The position numbers and the translations under genes were made by a program. From Plumapathes pennacea (taxonomy: Eukaryota; Cnidaria; Anthozoa; Antipatharia; Myriopathidae): a stretch of 64,000 bases of DNA. This document shows, one piece after another, positions 31,596-46,685 of this stretch (within the stretch, counting starts at the first letter, position 1; each line of letters starts with the position of its first letter). Where the stretch lies: NCBI GenBank assembly GCA_964036295.1, contig OZ038468.1:10426183-10490182 (forward strand), in the 5' to 3' direction. Below the pieces are notes generated by a model. It worked only from the letters and a program-made list of their open reading frames with translations. It was not told the DNA's origin and ran no database searches.

Positions 31596-34500
31596 ATGAA
31601 GCGATCCAGCCGTCAATCGAGTGGTGCATCAAGAAAAAAGCAACGTGGGAGGAAGCGGTGTGGCCACTGCGATAAGTCATTGGGCAATACTCAGTACCAC
31701 GAGCATAAGAAGATGTATTACAATTCCACAACTCAACACTGGATAACGGAAGATGACCTGAAGCCGACAAACAACGCTGCAGTTGTCGACCTGGGATCTT
31801 CTTCATCAAGTGACACTGATGGTATGACAGTAACACTTTTAGTTGGTTCTTGATTTGCCGGTGAATGTCGCATGTTTCGTTGTGCGTTGCCGCCAACTAA
31901 AGTTTTGTGTTTTTCTGATTTTTCGAAGGTGAAATTGAGCCAGAAACTCAAGTTCCTGCTTTATATTTTCAAGACGTTCCTGGAAGTGACTCAGGTTTGA
32001 TGCTTTGTTCTTTTGCGTGACTGTATTCAACCCTAACAATTCTGAACTCATACAAATTCTCCAAACCATTCATGAAGAAAATGTACGAGTGATGTATTGA
32101 GAATCATGTGTTAAATCAGCTTACATCTAAGCAAGCTATCAAAAGCCAAGTCATCCATACTGTGTCTAGTGATTGGAGACGGACAGAATGTGGTTGCATT
32201 ACTCAGGTGATGACCATGACTATAAAAAATTCATGCAATCTGATTGGCTGAGAGCAAGCAAGTTATTTCATTGTTGAGAGTTTTTCTGCTGCAAATTTGA
32301 GAAAAAAAGTCAGGCCCTGGTTTTTCGAAGCCCGACCATGCTATCCCAGGATTAACCGAATTCTTTCTCTGGACTTCTTAGTCAAAAACGAATATACTAT
32401 TACTGTGATATATTTTGACTTCCTTGCTTGACTGTGTAAGATATTTATGACGTACAAGTAACACAGAGAACAGTCAAGGAGCATATAACTTAGCCAATCA
32501 GGGCGCGCGTAGTATCATAGTTATTTTATAATATTTATTTTTACTGATAAATGGTCATATATCTCACACTGCAGATGAATGTACTGGCAACCAAAGTGAA
32601 AGCCAGCAAAATGAGGTAAGTCTTCCCTCTCCCCCCTCGTACTATGAGATTCTATTAGAAACTTACAAGGAATCTAGCAATATTCTTATATAAAATATCT
32701 CACTAAATATCTCATAAGAATCTTATATAGTGATCTTACAAGATTCTTATAAGAAAGAGGCAGATAAGAATAACTAAAGAGTCCTACTGATCTTGATTAC
32801 GGTCTCGCTTATGTTCCGATTTACTTTACAGACATTTGAACATATCAAAATTCAAATACTCTATACCACTCAAGGAAACCAAGCCTTGTATATATTTTTT
32901 TGTAGTTAAAACAATTTGAGTTGAACATGAACTGACACCAGAAATAGTGCAGAAAGTATATTACAACTGACAATCTAACTGATTTGGTTAACAAGATATA
33001 AAACTTATAGATCTTATAATTTGATCTTAATAAGATTTCTGCTGGGAAGTTTGTTCAGCACTTGTAAAACCTAGCCAGGAAACTCAAAAGTTAGACTCCA
33101 TACTAAAGTGCAAGACGTTCTTCAAATGATGGCACTGTGGATTTGCAGTCGACCTTAAATACTGTATACCTGATATATTTACAGATGGATTGTGAGGCAG
33201 GGAATGGCAGCAGCTTGTCAGAGGACGAAGAAAGTGACAGCCCAGAATTTATGGATAGTGATTGTGAGAGTGATGCAGATAATGCCATTCCTGAAAATGA
33301 ATGTCCTTTACCAGAGCCAGCTCCTAGAATGACAGACATTCAATATGTGAAAATCATTCTTACTTGGTTGCTGTATTTTGTGCTTGCCTGGCAATACAAG
33401 AACTATGTCAGTGATAATGCTATGGAGAAGCTTTTGGTATTCCTAAAGCAGTTTCTTTTCTGCATAGGACAGGTAGTCCAACAGCATTTTGAATTTGAGC
33501 TGGTCATGGTCATTGCAACAAACTTGCCAACAACATTGTATGCAGCAAGAAAATTCCTTGGAATTAACCGTGATCACTTTCAAAAGTTTGTCGTTTGCCC
33601 TTCTTGTACAAAGTTGTATCAAATGGATGATATACTTGTAAACAATGGGAAGCAAGTAACTGCAAAAGCTTGTAGCCATGTCCAATTCCCACGGTCCAAA
33701 AGAGCCAAGCCTTGCGGAGCAAAACTGGCTAAGGAGGTGATCATGAAGAGTGGATCCAGCAAGTTTTATGCTCTAAAAACATACTGCTATAAGAGCATAG
33801 TTAAGTCCATTGAAGATATCTTAAAGCGCCCTGGGCTAGAGCAAGAATGTGAAAAGTGGAGGACAAGAGTTACTGATGAAACTGTTTATGCTGATGTTTA
33901 TGATGGCAAAGTTTGGAAGGACTTTGGTGTTTGGAATGGTTCCACACAATTTCTCACACGTTGCAGGTCTTATGGACTTATGATGAATGTCGATTGGTTC
34001 CAGCCATTCAAGCATCGTAATGATTGTTCCATAGGAGCACTTTACATGGTGCTAATGAACCTACCAAGACATCTTCGCTTCCGGCAGGAAAATGTCATTC
34101 TTGTTGGGATCTTGCCATCGCTAGCACATGAGCCCAAATCCCTGAACCATTTTCTAGAACCAGTTGTCGATGAATTAAAGGCACTGTGGGATGGTGTTAA
34201 AGTCAACACATACAGCAGCCCATCTGATAAAGTGGAAATTCATGGTGCCCTTCTCTGCTGTGCCTCAGACATTCCTGCTGCAAGAAAACTGTGTGGATTT
34301 CTTGGCCACATGGCAGCTCGTGGTTGCTCTCATTGCTACAAGACTTTTCCTGGGGGATTTGGTGAGCGTAGAGACTACAGCGGCTTTGCTGATCGAGACT
34401 CATGGCCAAAGAGAACCTCAGCACAACATCGAAGAGATGCTCTGAGGGTCAAGAATTGTAAAACAAAGACCCAAAGACAACAGCTTGAAAGTAAACTTGG

Positions 34501-35839
34501 CTGCAGATATACCACATTGCTGAAGCTGCCATATTATTCGCCCATCACTATGTGTGTGATTGACCCCATGCATAATCTTTTCCTTGGGACTGCAAAGAGA
34601 GTTTTTTCTATGTGGATCAAAACAGAGATACTTTCGAAATCAGACCTTCAGCAGATTCAAGAACGTATCGAAAGAATTGGTGCCACATCAGATTTGGGAA
34701 GATTACCTGGCAACATCTTATCAAATTATGGTGGTTTCACTGCTGCTCAGTGGAAAAACTTTGTCCTCCTTTACTCTATGTATGTCCTTGAAGGGATCCT
34801 GCCCAATCAGCATCTTCGTGTGTGGCAATCTTTCGTCCTCGCATGCAAACACCTTTGCAAACCATGTATCACAAAGACTGATGTCTTAATAGCTGACAGA
34901 AAGCTTCTTGATTTTGTACAAAGTTTTGAAAGACTGTACGGTAAAGCAGAAATTACACCAAATATGCATCTGCATCTGCATCTGAAGGAATGCATTGAGA
35001 ACTATGGCAGCATATATGGATTCTGGCTGTTCAGCTTCGAACGTTATAATGGCATTCTGGGATCATATCATACAAACAGCAAGGCCATTGAAATACAAGT
35101 GATGCGCAAGTTTTTAACTTGTGGGATCATTTCAGACATGCAGCATCATCTTCCCAAGCACTATGGAGAATTGTTTATGGAACAGTGTTCTCAGTTACTG
35201 GAGGGTATTTCCTCTCTAGAGACACAAAATCCTCTTCAATTAATGATGGCGGCTTCCGGTTCCATGATAGGAAAAGAGGCAGTGTGGACAAACGTTTCAG
35301 CTGTGTGCCTGCCATCTTCTTACAAACTTGGAAGACTAGACAGAGACAGTACTCTGGCTTTGCATTCTGTTTACAAGAAACTGTACTCACAAGTAAATGA
35401 GACTGCATTCGGTTTGGCTACCATGTTCAAAAAGTATCCATCAATCACAATTTCAGGGGAGAAATATGGGTCATCTCTGAATTTGAGACTGAACTCTTAT
35501 GGACGCATTATGGCATCTTGGTGTGGAGAAAATGGGACCATTGATCCTGGTGAAGTTCGTCCTGGGATGGTTCTATACTACATGGTACACAGTGTTGAAA
35601 TCAGGAGAAGACAACTCTCGCACGTGTTTGCAGTTGTTAAGTGGCTGAAGCCTTCAGCTGAGGACTTTGGGTACAAGAACCCTCTCTCTGTCTGGTGTGC
35701 CAAAGACTATGAGGAAGGGGGGTCAGCTGTGTTTATACCTGTTCAGAGGATCCAATCCAGATTCATTTCTACAGAGGAACTTCATGCTGGTCGGCAGTAT
35801 GCGATTGTGTCTCCAGTCCCAGCAAGGATTTTCCTGTGA
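31596..35839 (+). CDS. EnSpm/CACTA-type transposase, 4 exons
   Basis: Exons 31596-31821, 31929-31994, 32575-32615 and 33185-35839 join in phase to give 995 residues. Exon 1 has a zinc-finger-like CGHCDKSLGNTQYHEHKK; the following exons are acidic and Ser-rich. Exon 4 starts with another acidic region, then a Cys-containing finger (VCPSCTKLYQMDD), the core motifs GLMMNVDWFQPFKHRNDCS, LRFRQENVILVGILPSL, LCGFLGHMAARGCSHC and VIDPMHNLFLGTAKRVF, and further on the C-terminal NMHLHLHLKECIENYG and FSFERYNGILG. These are the Transposase_21/DUF4218-type signatures of CMC (CACTA, Mirage, Chapaev) transposases. No stop or frameshift; a good candidate for an active enzyme. Confidence 0.92.
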
Positions 35840-36154
35840 TATTGTTAACCCGGGGACCGGTTGTTCTAGCACAAAACATGTTTAGGAAGGCTCACAAGAT
35901 CTACTTGCTGGCTTGTGGCTATCCATCGGACTCAATTTTTGTCTTTGTTTTAGACAAATTATTGGCATCTATACAATCTCAAAATGTTTTGATGATCTCT
36001 AATGTTTGCAATAAAAAATGTGACTTTCTTTGTTTAAATTGTTCTTTGGGTATGCAATTAAACAGTAAACCAAGGCGAGAGAAAGTCAAATATCAGTGGA
36101 ATTGGTAAAACTTTTTTTTTTCATAAACTCGTTTCGTTTTTCAATCTTTATACT

Positions 36155-36158
36155 AGTC

Positions 36159-36210
<52 letters not shown>
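36155..36210. repeat. (TAA)n microsatellite
   Basis: Uninterrupted trinucleotide run, about 18 units, between the transposase gene and the right subterminal repeats of the EnSpm element. Confidence 0.95.
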
Positions 36211-36571
36211 GGTAGTTATTTAAAGAGGAAGCCTCATTACCATGGGTGCTTTTCATGATGGACCTCTAACAATCATATGTAATACTAAAAATTGATTTGA
36301 ACCTTATGTACACTATAAAAAGATTAAGTAGATAAGAGGAAGTCATAACTGGAAGTTATGTATATAGCAAGACCGAAATGAACTTCCCATAAAAAGACTC
36401 GGCTTAAACGTTGCGGAAACATATACAAGATGTTTCCGTTTCGGAAACGTGACGGAAACACGGAATCGCGAGAATTTTTTGATTTGCGAGTTTCCGGTGA
36501 ATGGAAACGTGACGGAAACGCTTAGGTGTGTGTTTCCGAATTGCGGAAACGTACGATTTCGCCCTGTGCCG

Positions 36572-37471
36572 AAGAAAATACTCTGCAAAGAGAACAGCGC
36601 TTGAAAGCAAATGGGGAGATTCAGACGCCGTTTTGTGTTAAATTCAGATAGTTATTCAGAAAGGACAAGCAACAAAGGTCAGTCAGTGGAAATCGAACAA
36701 TCACCGTGACAAATATATTCTATCCCTCTTCAAGAATGTATTAAAATCTGCATGCTGATCATTTCCCCTCGAATTATTGTTTTAATACTCTTCTGTCGCC
36801 AGTTTCGGCTACCGTATTCGCTCAGAGCAATCGGAACTTAAGAGTCTTGAATGATTTAGTTAGATGTCTTATTTTTTCTTTCAAGACTAAAATGCTGTGT
36901 AATCTGACATGCGGTGATTGCATCGAGAATCGTTCACAAGCCCTTTGAAGTATGACTAGGTCTGAAGCCCGTGTATAATTTGAAGTAAACCGTTCTTGTT
37001 TTGCTTTGATTCTGGGAGAAATCATGCTGTTTTGTTCACATACAGAACAATTCGAGTTCATTAAATATACATGCCAGAGTAAAAAAAATCGCACAGGAAG
37101 CCTATTTAATTGTACTGCCTATGAATTCAAAATTGGAAAATCAGTGTTCCTTTTTTCCCGTACTACGACGGCCGACCAACTTCAAACTTTGAGTATTAAA
37201 TTTTGAGAACGTGCTTGGCAGACTGTATGAATTAATTTGACATGCCGACCGTGTGAAATACGTACTTTGTCAAGCAATCGATTCTTTTTTCAACGCAAAA
37301 GTATAACACACACCATTCTTTTTCTCCTTCCTTTGCGTGTAGCACTTGAGTTCGAAGAAAAGATTGAGTCAACATTTCGGTAAAACAAAGGCTACTCTTG
37401 TTGGGAGTTACCAAAGTAAAAGTCCCATCAATGACAGATTGAGGGGGTATCTGTGTTTATCGTATTTCTAG
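36572..37471 (+). other. Right part of Helitron copy 1
   Basis: Begins with the continuation of the STPR-type frame (GAAGAAAATACTCTGCAAAG), soon out of frame, then non-coding DNA that aligns to the third Helitron copy, and the terminal ATCGTATTTCTAG. No gene of its own. Confidence 0.6.
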
Positions 37472-37522
37472 TAATCAATTTGCAAGCCAGGATACTAACT
37501 GAACATCATTCAGCGAAAAGAA

Positions 37523-39900
37523 TCAATTTGCATTTACTCTGGCGTACTCGTCCGTATGAACATGAAATGTTTTGGACCAATCTGGGTACTGTAAGATGAC
37601 ATCTGGACCTGCTAGTGCGTTCTTCAAGTCGATGAATTCAGCTTCAACTTCCTTGGTTGCTGTAAACTTCCTGTCTTTCTTAAGAAGCTGTCGTAAGTGG
37701 TACATTCGTTGCACAAAGTGTTGGATGTGATGCCTGTAGAAGCCAATGACACCAAGGAACTTCATCACAGCGGTCTGGGAGTCCACCATGGGGAAGTTAG
37801 TGATAGCTTGTACTTTCTTGGGGTCTGTAATGCGGCCACGTGGGGTGACGACATGTCCCAAAACTTCTAGGCTTGTCGAGAAGAAGGAACATTTCGAGGG
37901 TTTGAACTGCATTCCTACTTTCGCAGCTCGTTCAAATATCTTCCTGTAATGTTCCAAGGCACTGCCATCAGAGAAGCTTCTGATGCATATGGCATGCAGA
38001 ATCCTTCTTGATTGTCGCTACTTCCAGTGACGTTTCCCATCAAGTGATCCGAAAATGTAGCTTGCATGAGGCATTGGAAGGTTGCACCGGCTGTCTTCAG
38101 GCCAAAAGGCATTGAAATGAATTCAAATAGTCCACAATGGTGACCGCTGCTGTTTTCTCTCCTCTTCTCGCATGGGGACTTGCCAGTATCCATTTGCGAC
38201 ATCCAGCTTGGCAAACGATTTTCCACCATCAAGCCAGTCTAAAATATCGATGACTCGAGGGAGAGGAAAGCCATCACTCTTTGTGACAGAATTAAGAGCA
38301 CGATAGTCAACAATAAACCTTGGGGGCTGTGGTTTGCCTTGAACAGCTTTGCGGCGCCCAAGTATGGCTGGGGCACCCCAAGGGGACTTGGATGGTTGTA
38401 TGATTTGCTGGCGTAGCATATCATTGATCTGAGTGCGGACACCCTGGAGTTCAGTTGGCGACATTCTATAAGGCGGTCTATAGCAAGGTGGGGCGTCACC
38501 AGTATCAATGCGGTGCTCAGTGCCACTGATGCATCGGAGTGGCGCTCCTGGTAGGAGGAATGCTTGAGGGTATAGCCGGATCAAGTCATCAAGCACTGTT
38601 GGATCCACATGCTTGTATTCATCTGCGTCCAATTGCAACTCGTGGCGCAGCTTCTGGTGGTATTCTTCAGAGAATGGGTCGAGGGGATGACCAGACTGGG
38701 GGTAAGTCTCTGTCATCCGGGTAACCTTGCTGATTGAAAGGTGTAAGGGTTGAAGAATGTTGGACGAGACCTGCTTCAACCATTTCTCTAGTAGCTGCTG
38801 AAGGCAGGTAGTTTTTTTGCTGCAGGTTTCCCACTAAAATCATTGGCTTGTTGAGGCTGTGTACAAAGAGTTTCAGTTGTAAATTCAGATGCTTCATGAA
38901 AAGTAGCTTTGTTTTCGTCGGAGCTCGCAGAAATGTTACCAAAAGTCATGGAATTTGCAATGCTAGCTTTTTTCTTGGTGCATTGAACAAGGACATTCAT
39001 GGCAAGAGGCTGAATGAACTCTGGAAGGGCATCAGGCTGTGGATCACAGGTTGTTGGAAATTCCATGACAGGGCGTATTTGTGTAGCACTGAGGGGGGCC
39101 ACTGAGGACTTTCATGCCGGGTTCAAGTTCATGACCAGTAAGCCATAGGTCAGGGCCCACGAGTCCGGTGGACGCAGCACTGAGAGTGAGGTAGGCGGTC
39201 ACGAGGTTGAGGCCTCGGTGAACAATGGTTTGACTTGGAGAGGGGTTAGTGCCAGGTCTTCCTGTCAGAAGGCATGTCACAGCGACGTGGGGTGTCTGCG
39301 AGGATGGTGGTTTATCACAAGGGACTGTGAAATCATGGTTGGATGACGAAATGTCACAGTTTTTGCACTGTGGTCAGCCAAGGCTTGAGTGGCCTCTAAG
39401 TGATTTTCACCAAAGAGGGGCCAGGACATGTTAGGGACAACCAAAGCAACATGGATAGTCTCTTTGCCCGGCAGCCATAGGGTTGGTACTTCTTGAACTG
39501 CTACTGCATTGGTACTGGCTTCTCTAGTTTTCTGTAACTTAATTCTGGTCTTGCTGACTGAATATGCTGGGCATGAGCAAGGCTGTATAGGGTAACAGAA
39601 CAACAGGAGTCGATTGGAAGTTGTAATGGTGAGCCAGCAGATGTGACGGTGCATGACAGAATGCTGCAGTTGAGGTTGACAGCTAATCCGTTGGATTCTG
39701 GACAAGTAGGCATGCCAAAGAGAGCTGGTCCATGAGAATGAGCTGTGCTTGGGTCACGTGACTGAGCCAAGTTAGAGTGGTTGGCGAGAGCTTGTGAGCG
39801 ATCTTCAGGATTGACGTTCTTGAAGCCAGGTTTAGAGCAAACATCACACTGGTGTAAGCAGCCGTACTTACAGGACTGGTCTGCCAAGGTGCATGGTGAA
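37523..39900 (-). pseudogene. Retrotransposon Pol remnants (protease, reverse transcriptase, RNase H start)
   Basis: Several overlapping minus-strand frames. A retropepsin-like LPIDSCCSVTLYSLAHA lies near 39600. Reverse transcriptase follows at 38779-37915 with HRIDTGDAPPCYRPPYRM, PWGAPAI, RFIVDYRALNSVT, FAKLDVANGYWQVPM and ISMPFGLKTAGATFQCLMQ. The expected catalytic YxDD box is destroyed by frameshifts near 38000. The thumb region EHYRKIFERAAKVGMQFKPS and LEVLGHVVTPRGRITDPKKV then continue in another frame, and the frame ends at the RNase H start. Non-functional. Confidence 0.82.
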
Positions 39901-39902
39901 CG

Positions 39903-40841
39903 CTAGTGCTTATTCCAAAGGCGACAAATCTCTTTTGTGTCGGTAGTGCCAGGTACATGTGCTTTCGGAGAGCGACAGTTTGTAGGGCGATTTCGTTTCA
40001 AGTGTCCCACTTTGTTGCATTGATAGCATCTTTGGGAGGTGGAATTTGCAGTTAAAACTTTTGGTGTATTTCCACTGCTCGACCTGTTGGGGCTGGTTGT
40101 GCCACTGTTCATGGGGTTGAATGAACATTCAATTCGCTTGGCGGCTTCGATAACATCGCTCAAGGTATCGAAATCTTCTGCTTTCAGCACTAGGTGTGGT
40201 TGTATCTCGCTTCTGGTTTTCGAGATGAAGTGTGGCATAATGAACTGCGGGGAGCTTTGTTCCACTGTTTCGCCGAGTTTTGCCAGTTGATGCAAATTGC
40301 TTTTAAAGCAAAACGCGAAGCGATCGATCAGCTCCGTCGCCAGTTGTTTCATCGTGGAAACTACAGATGCCAGTCGATGGTGTTGAACATCCTGAGGCTC
40401 AGCTAATGCTTTAGAAAGAGCGTTCTTTAGGCTTTCTAACTTTTGCTGTGTTGTGGTTTCCCCCGTAAATTTCATTTTCTCCATGGCGAGGACAGAATTT
40501 GGCCACTCGCCCATGCAGGCTTGTTGGAGCAATGCCAGCTGTGTTTTGATGTTCAGGTGGGCTGATTTTGCGTTGAACGATTCTAAAAATTCCTCTACGT
40601 AGTCATGTCCTGTATTGTCATACGTGAATGTGGGCAGTTGAAGCGCTGGCATCCGAAGTGGTGCAGTGTGTTCGGATGTCGCATTCACGCCATGTGCGAG
40701 CAAACCTTCAGTTAGTTGTGTAATCTGTGCTGTTGTCGCTTTTTGTGCCTCAGCGTGTTGTTTCACCACAGCTGCAAGGCCAACAAGGAGTCCTCTGAGT
40801 TCCTTTGTCGTTGACATTCCGGGTTTTGAATTCTCCACCAA
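39903..40841 (-). CDS. Retrotransposon Gag, open frame with damaged zinc knuckle
   Basis: 312 residues from ATG 40841. Contains a retrotransposon Gag-type helical region (YDNTGHDYVEEFLESFNAK, LALLQQACMGEWPNSVLAM) and a C-terminal zinc knuckle CYQCNKVGHLKRNR in which the final Cys of the CX2CX4HX4C pattern is replaced by Arg (one base change). The gag frame is otherwise open. It would package element RNA in virus-like particles; the changed knuckle would weaken that. Confidence 0.75.
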   Translation of the reverse strand: MVENSKPGMSTTKELRGLLVGLAAVVKQHAEAQKATTAQITQLTEGLLAHGVNATSEHTAPLRMPALQLPTFTYDNTGHDYVEEFLESFNAKSAHLNIKTQLALLQQACMGEWPNSVLAMEKMKFTGETTTQQKLESLKNALSKALAEPQDVQHHRLASVVSTMKQLATELIDRFAFCFKSNLHQLAKLGETVEQSSPQFIMPHFISKTRSEIQPHLVLKAEDFDTLSDVIEAAKRIECSFNPMNSGTTSPNRSSSGNTPKVLTANSTSQRCYQCNKVGHLKRNRPTNCRSPKAHVPGTTDTKEICRLWNKH

Positions 40842-40859
40842 GTTGTAACAGCTAAATCG

Positions 40860-42040
40860 TCAGTAAATATCGAGGACTTCGCATAACGACAACAACACTT
40901 TTAATCTCGTCGTGAACTTATCCGAAAAACTACTTCGTAGCATGTGATGTGCTAAATATGGCAACCGGAGCCGGAAACGAATAAGGGAACAGAATCGATA
41001 GCTAAATCCGGTTACAGCCAACCACAGAAAACGCTTGATAATAACCTTAATATTATAGACTTCAGTGCTTTGTTTTATTTTCCACAGGTCCCAAAATATC
41101 AGTGGGAGAAACATGAAGTTCACTGAGCCCAATAAAAAAAGGTACCTTTCTGTGATAAGAAGAGTTAGTTTACCCATAATGACATAAGAAATGAGACATT
41201 TTAAGAGAAGAGTGTGATAAATATGGTAATAAACTGATCATGCTCATCTTGTGTCTCACAGCATCTTACATTGATAGAGAATGTGCTTACCTGACTCTCT
41301 TTTGCCTAATATTCTGTAGAATTACTGTATATTTTATAATGCATTTTTCCATTTTCACTTACAGAAATTCTTGTTTTCCAATATGTTGGGAAGTATAGTG
41401 GGTTAGGGTTATGTTTTGTACATGTACCAGGCAACACATGCAACAATTGAGAACTTCTGAGAAGTACAATACAGTATAATGTAACCCACTTGAGAAGCAT
41501 GTATACATATGTATATGTATATGAATGCAGTGCAAAAACTGACTTGACCTGTATAATTTCTTAACATTATGGGACAAAATAAATTACTGTGAAATGGACA
41601 TGGCATGATTTTGTGTGAAAGAGAATATTATCATGATGAGAACTTTCTTCTTTCAAGACCACCCTACATGTATAATTACTGCATTCTTCAAAAAGCAATG
41701 AGTAGGGAGCTCTCCTCTCATGTATGCAACCACATCCCAATATCATGTAAATGCTGATATAGTGTCATCTGCTTTCACTTACATTTAATACACAATATTG
41801 AGGTGTGTGGTGTAAGCATACATGAGAGTTCTACCCAGCAGTGTCATACATAATCGATAAGGGGGGCGTGGGGCTTCTGCGAATATCGTATTTCTAGTAG
41901 CTAAATACTTTGACACTTAAATAGAGTTTTATTACTATTATTATAATTATAATAATAATTATTATTATTATCATTAAAACAAGTAAAAATATATTTTAAA
42001 AATTGTGATAGAGTATTAAGAGTAATATTTTCACTTGCTT
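40860..42040. other. No gene recognised; possible LTR and a Helitron 3' end
   Basis: 40860-41190 may be the LTR of the preceding retrotransposon (an AATAAAAC polyadenylation-like site is present on the minus strand). The rest is AT-rich. A solitary Helitron-type 3' end, CGAATATCGTATTTCTAG then T, lies at 41880-41898 with no matching 5' end nearby. Confidence 0.45.
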
Positions 42041-42044
42041 GACA

Positions 42045-44540
<2,496 letters not shown>

Positions 44541-44617
44541 TTTAATCTCTGGTAAGAGGGGCAAGGGGATGCAGATCATGTTTCATGAAAACCAAAATAG
44601 CCATACTTTACCTTTTA

Positions 44618-44712
44618 TCCCCGAACGAAGTGAGGAAATAATCACGACGCTAATGCAGCAAAATCGCACTATGTGAAGACTCCAAGCGTTTTGCCATCTT
44701 GAAATTTAATGT

Positions 44713-44751
<39 letters not shown>

Positions 44752-46425
44752 GTACGACCTCGTCCCCAGGGCCATGCGCGTCGAGCGACCACTGCGAGGT
44801 TACATCGGCAGCTTAACTGTAAACCGCCATTTTCTTAGTGACATGCGGTAGCTGTAAGAGTACGAACGGAAGTGATTTTGTACAATAAGATGCAGATACA
44901 AGGCCAAGCAGTTCGACGGACGGCTGTAATTTGCCTGGATATTTTGCCGGTGTATGGGAGGCAAGCTTACTAGCCGTGAAACAGATTCTTAAAGGCACAA
45001 CTGGTCGACCTGAACACAATCCCAGACGCCAGTATTGTGTTAAAACGCAGACACTTCTTCAGAAAGAAATAGCAAAATACAGTTGGTGGAAATCGAACAA
45101 TCATCATGGCAAATTTCACCTTTTACAATAACAGGAATGTAGTTTTCAGAATCCAAGTTTGACAAGGTGACGACACACAATACAATGGAAAGTGGAATTT
45201 TCGTACTGTATGAGGACTGATCTATACAGTGTACTTTGAAATCATTGAAGACGTAAATAATAGTGTTTTGGGTTTTGTTTCCTTTGCTGGAAAAGAGCTA
45301 AAGCTATGGCTTTCAGGAACTGGTGAGTTTTGAAAATTTACATCAATTAACGTACAACGCTTTTGTTAAATGACGGTCGTGTTATCATTATGGTATTTCA
45401 ACAATTGCCGTATATTTTGTCGTTTGATGCCCCGGGAACTGTGATGAAGGCCAAGTAGGATTATACTGTGATCTTTTCGCTAGTTTTCAAAGCTATTTCA
45501 GAGTGCCTTCGTGCAAGATTGTGTCATCCGATTCCTGACATATTTGCATAATTTCACTGACAGTCTGACACATGCTGTGAAGTTTTGTCGCCGCATTTGT
45601 TGGCACACTGTATTCAAGGATAAAATGTAACCGGGTTGAAGTGCTTTTGCTTTTTGAAGGCTATTAAAGTAGAAAATATCCGGCCACTGCTTTCCAAATT
45701 AAACAATTACAGTCTATTGTATATTATTGTCTACTAGCGGGACCCCGTAAGATACTCACTCAACACAATCGGACCTTGTATTATTTAGTGACCGGGTTTG
45801 CTCGCTCAATACAATCGGACCTTGTATTATTTAGTGACTTGATTTCTTTTTTCTGTCAAAGATTTTAAAATCGTCAAACGCAGTTTGAAAAGTTATTGTG
45901 TTCAAAATTGAATCCCTGCCAAAATTCACACGGTCCCGAGACTTCGAAAGCGTGTAAACAAGCGACTCGCTTTGACGGCTCTAAATTTTGTCACACTCGA
46001 AGAAGCGTATTAAACTTGTAAAGTAAAAAAAAAAAAGAAAAAACATACACGTATGTGGTTAGGATAAAGCATGCTGGAGAAATCGTCGCTTTTCTTGAAA
46101 TTCATAAAAAATCCGGTGCCCAAGATCGACTTTGCTTGGCTTTCAAGCCTCGGGAGTATTTTGTAGTTGCGTGTAAATGTTGTCTCAGCGAATTTTGAAG
46201 TTCAGCTTAGTGTATACGAAAATTGCAGTCTGTGCACGTTGTCTGAACTAAACCAGACTGCCGTGCGACAAAGATTTTTTTTAGCAGCCGACTGGTGACG
46301 TCGCTACACAGCCGTGGTTTGCAAAAAAAATTTTAAATAATCTCCGAACCGAAAATAAACAAGAATCCCGCTTTCCGAAAACCCACTACTGAGCGAGGGG
46401 ATATCTGCGATTATCGTATTTTTAG
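44618..46425 (+). mobile_element. Helitron, copy 2 (non-autonomous, 1.8 kb)
   Basis: 5' end TCCCCGAACGAAGTGAGG preceded by A, 3' end ATCGTATTTTTAG followed by T. The first 130 bp align with 27371-27500, and the stretch GTGGAAATCGAACAATCATC (45089-45108) aligns with 36687-36706 of copy 1. It contains a (GT)n run at about 44716-44748, and no STPR frame or helicase. A direct duplication CAATCGGACCTTGTATTATT occurs at about 45769 and 45810. No gene recognised in 45131-46425. Confidence 0.75.
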
Positions 46426-46685
46426 TTTAAAACAGGCTAGCAGTTGGACGACCCTTTTAGAAAGAATGGCTGGCAGTGGACCAGGATATGCACATGAAAA
46501 CATAGTCACACCATACATTATGTGATGGTTTCTCATGTCCCTACGATGATGCACAACCATGGCTCACTAAAGTACTTCAGTGGTCAAGGTAATCTATATT
46601 CTATACAGCGGACCTCTGTTAAATACTGCAGATCGAACTGTGACAGGAATGAAAGATAAAAACATGCTAATTAGAGATAAGAATA
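46426..46685. other. Unrecognised short stretch between Helitron copy 2 and family A copy 2
   Basis: No open frame of interest beyond a few dozen codons and no repeat match seen within the window. Confidence 0.4.

Larger units (their letters stand above)
27987..36568 (+). mobile_element. Complete EnSpm/CACTA-type DNA transposon (8.58 kb)
   Basis: Tips are CACAGGGCGAAAT and ATTTCGCCCTGTG in inverted orientation, flanked by CCG on both sides (27984-27986 and 36569-36571). The empty site is visible in the neighbouring tandem unit of the target gene, where GGCCGAAGAAAATACTC is uninterrupted, which proves the limits. Both subterminal 200-bp regions are crowded with GTTTCCG/CGGAAAC motifs, the classic CACTA transposase-binding layout. 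It contains two genes transcribed divergently from about 31410-31590: a 4-exon transposase (plus) and a 5-exon accessory gene (minus). No disabling mutation was found. Confidence 0.93.
27371..37471 (+). mobile_element. Helitron, copy 1 (split by the EnSpm element)
   Basis: 5' end TCCCCGAACGAAGTGAGGG, preceded by A; 3' end ATCGTATTTCTAG, followed by T. This obeys the Helitron rule of TC start, CTRR end and insertion between A and T with no duplication. The same 5' end occurs at 44618 (plus) and 62806 (minus), and the same 3' end at 46425. The element contains the STPR-type coding fragment at 27608-27983 and 36572-36640, split by the EnSpm transposon at 27987-36568. The non-coding part 36640-37440 aligns with 58700-59100 (minus) of the third copy. 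Length without the EnSpm is about 1.5 kb, so it is non-autonomous. Confidence 0.8.
37500..40846 (-). mobile_element. Ty3-type LTR retrotransposon, 5' part, decayed
   Basis: Minus-strand gag followed by protease and reverse transcriptase remnants in the usual gag-pol order. The element stops inside the RNase H region near 37530; integrase and 3' LTR are absent. Just upstream of gag, the minus strand reads GCTGTTACA then ACTTGGTGGAGAATTC, which looks like an LTR end followed by a primer-binding site, so a 5' LTR may lie at about 40847-41190, but there is no second LTR to confirm it. Multiple frameshifts. Confidence 0.8.

Noticed and set aside
33103-35408. Several antisense ORFs across the EnSpm transposase
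   Set aside because: They are shadows of the long plus-strand exon, with no motifs of their own.
36343-36610. Minus-strand ORFs at the right end of the EnSpm element
   Set aside because: They consist of translated GTTTCCG subterminal repeats.
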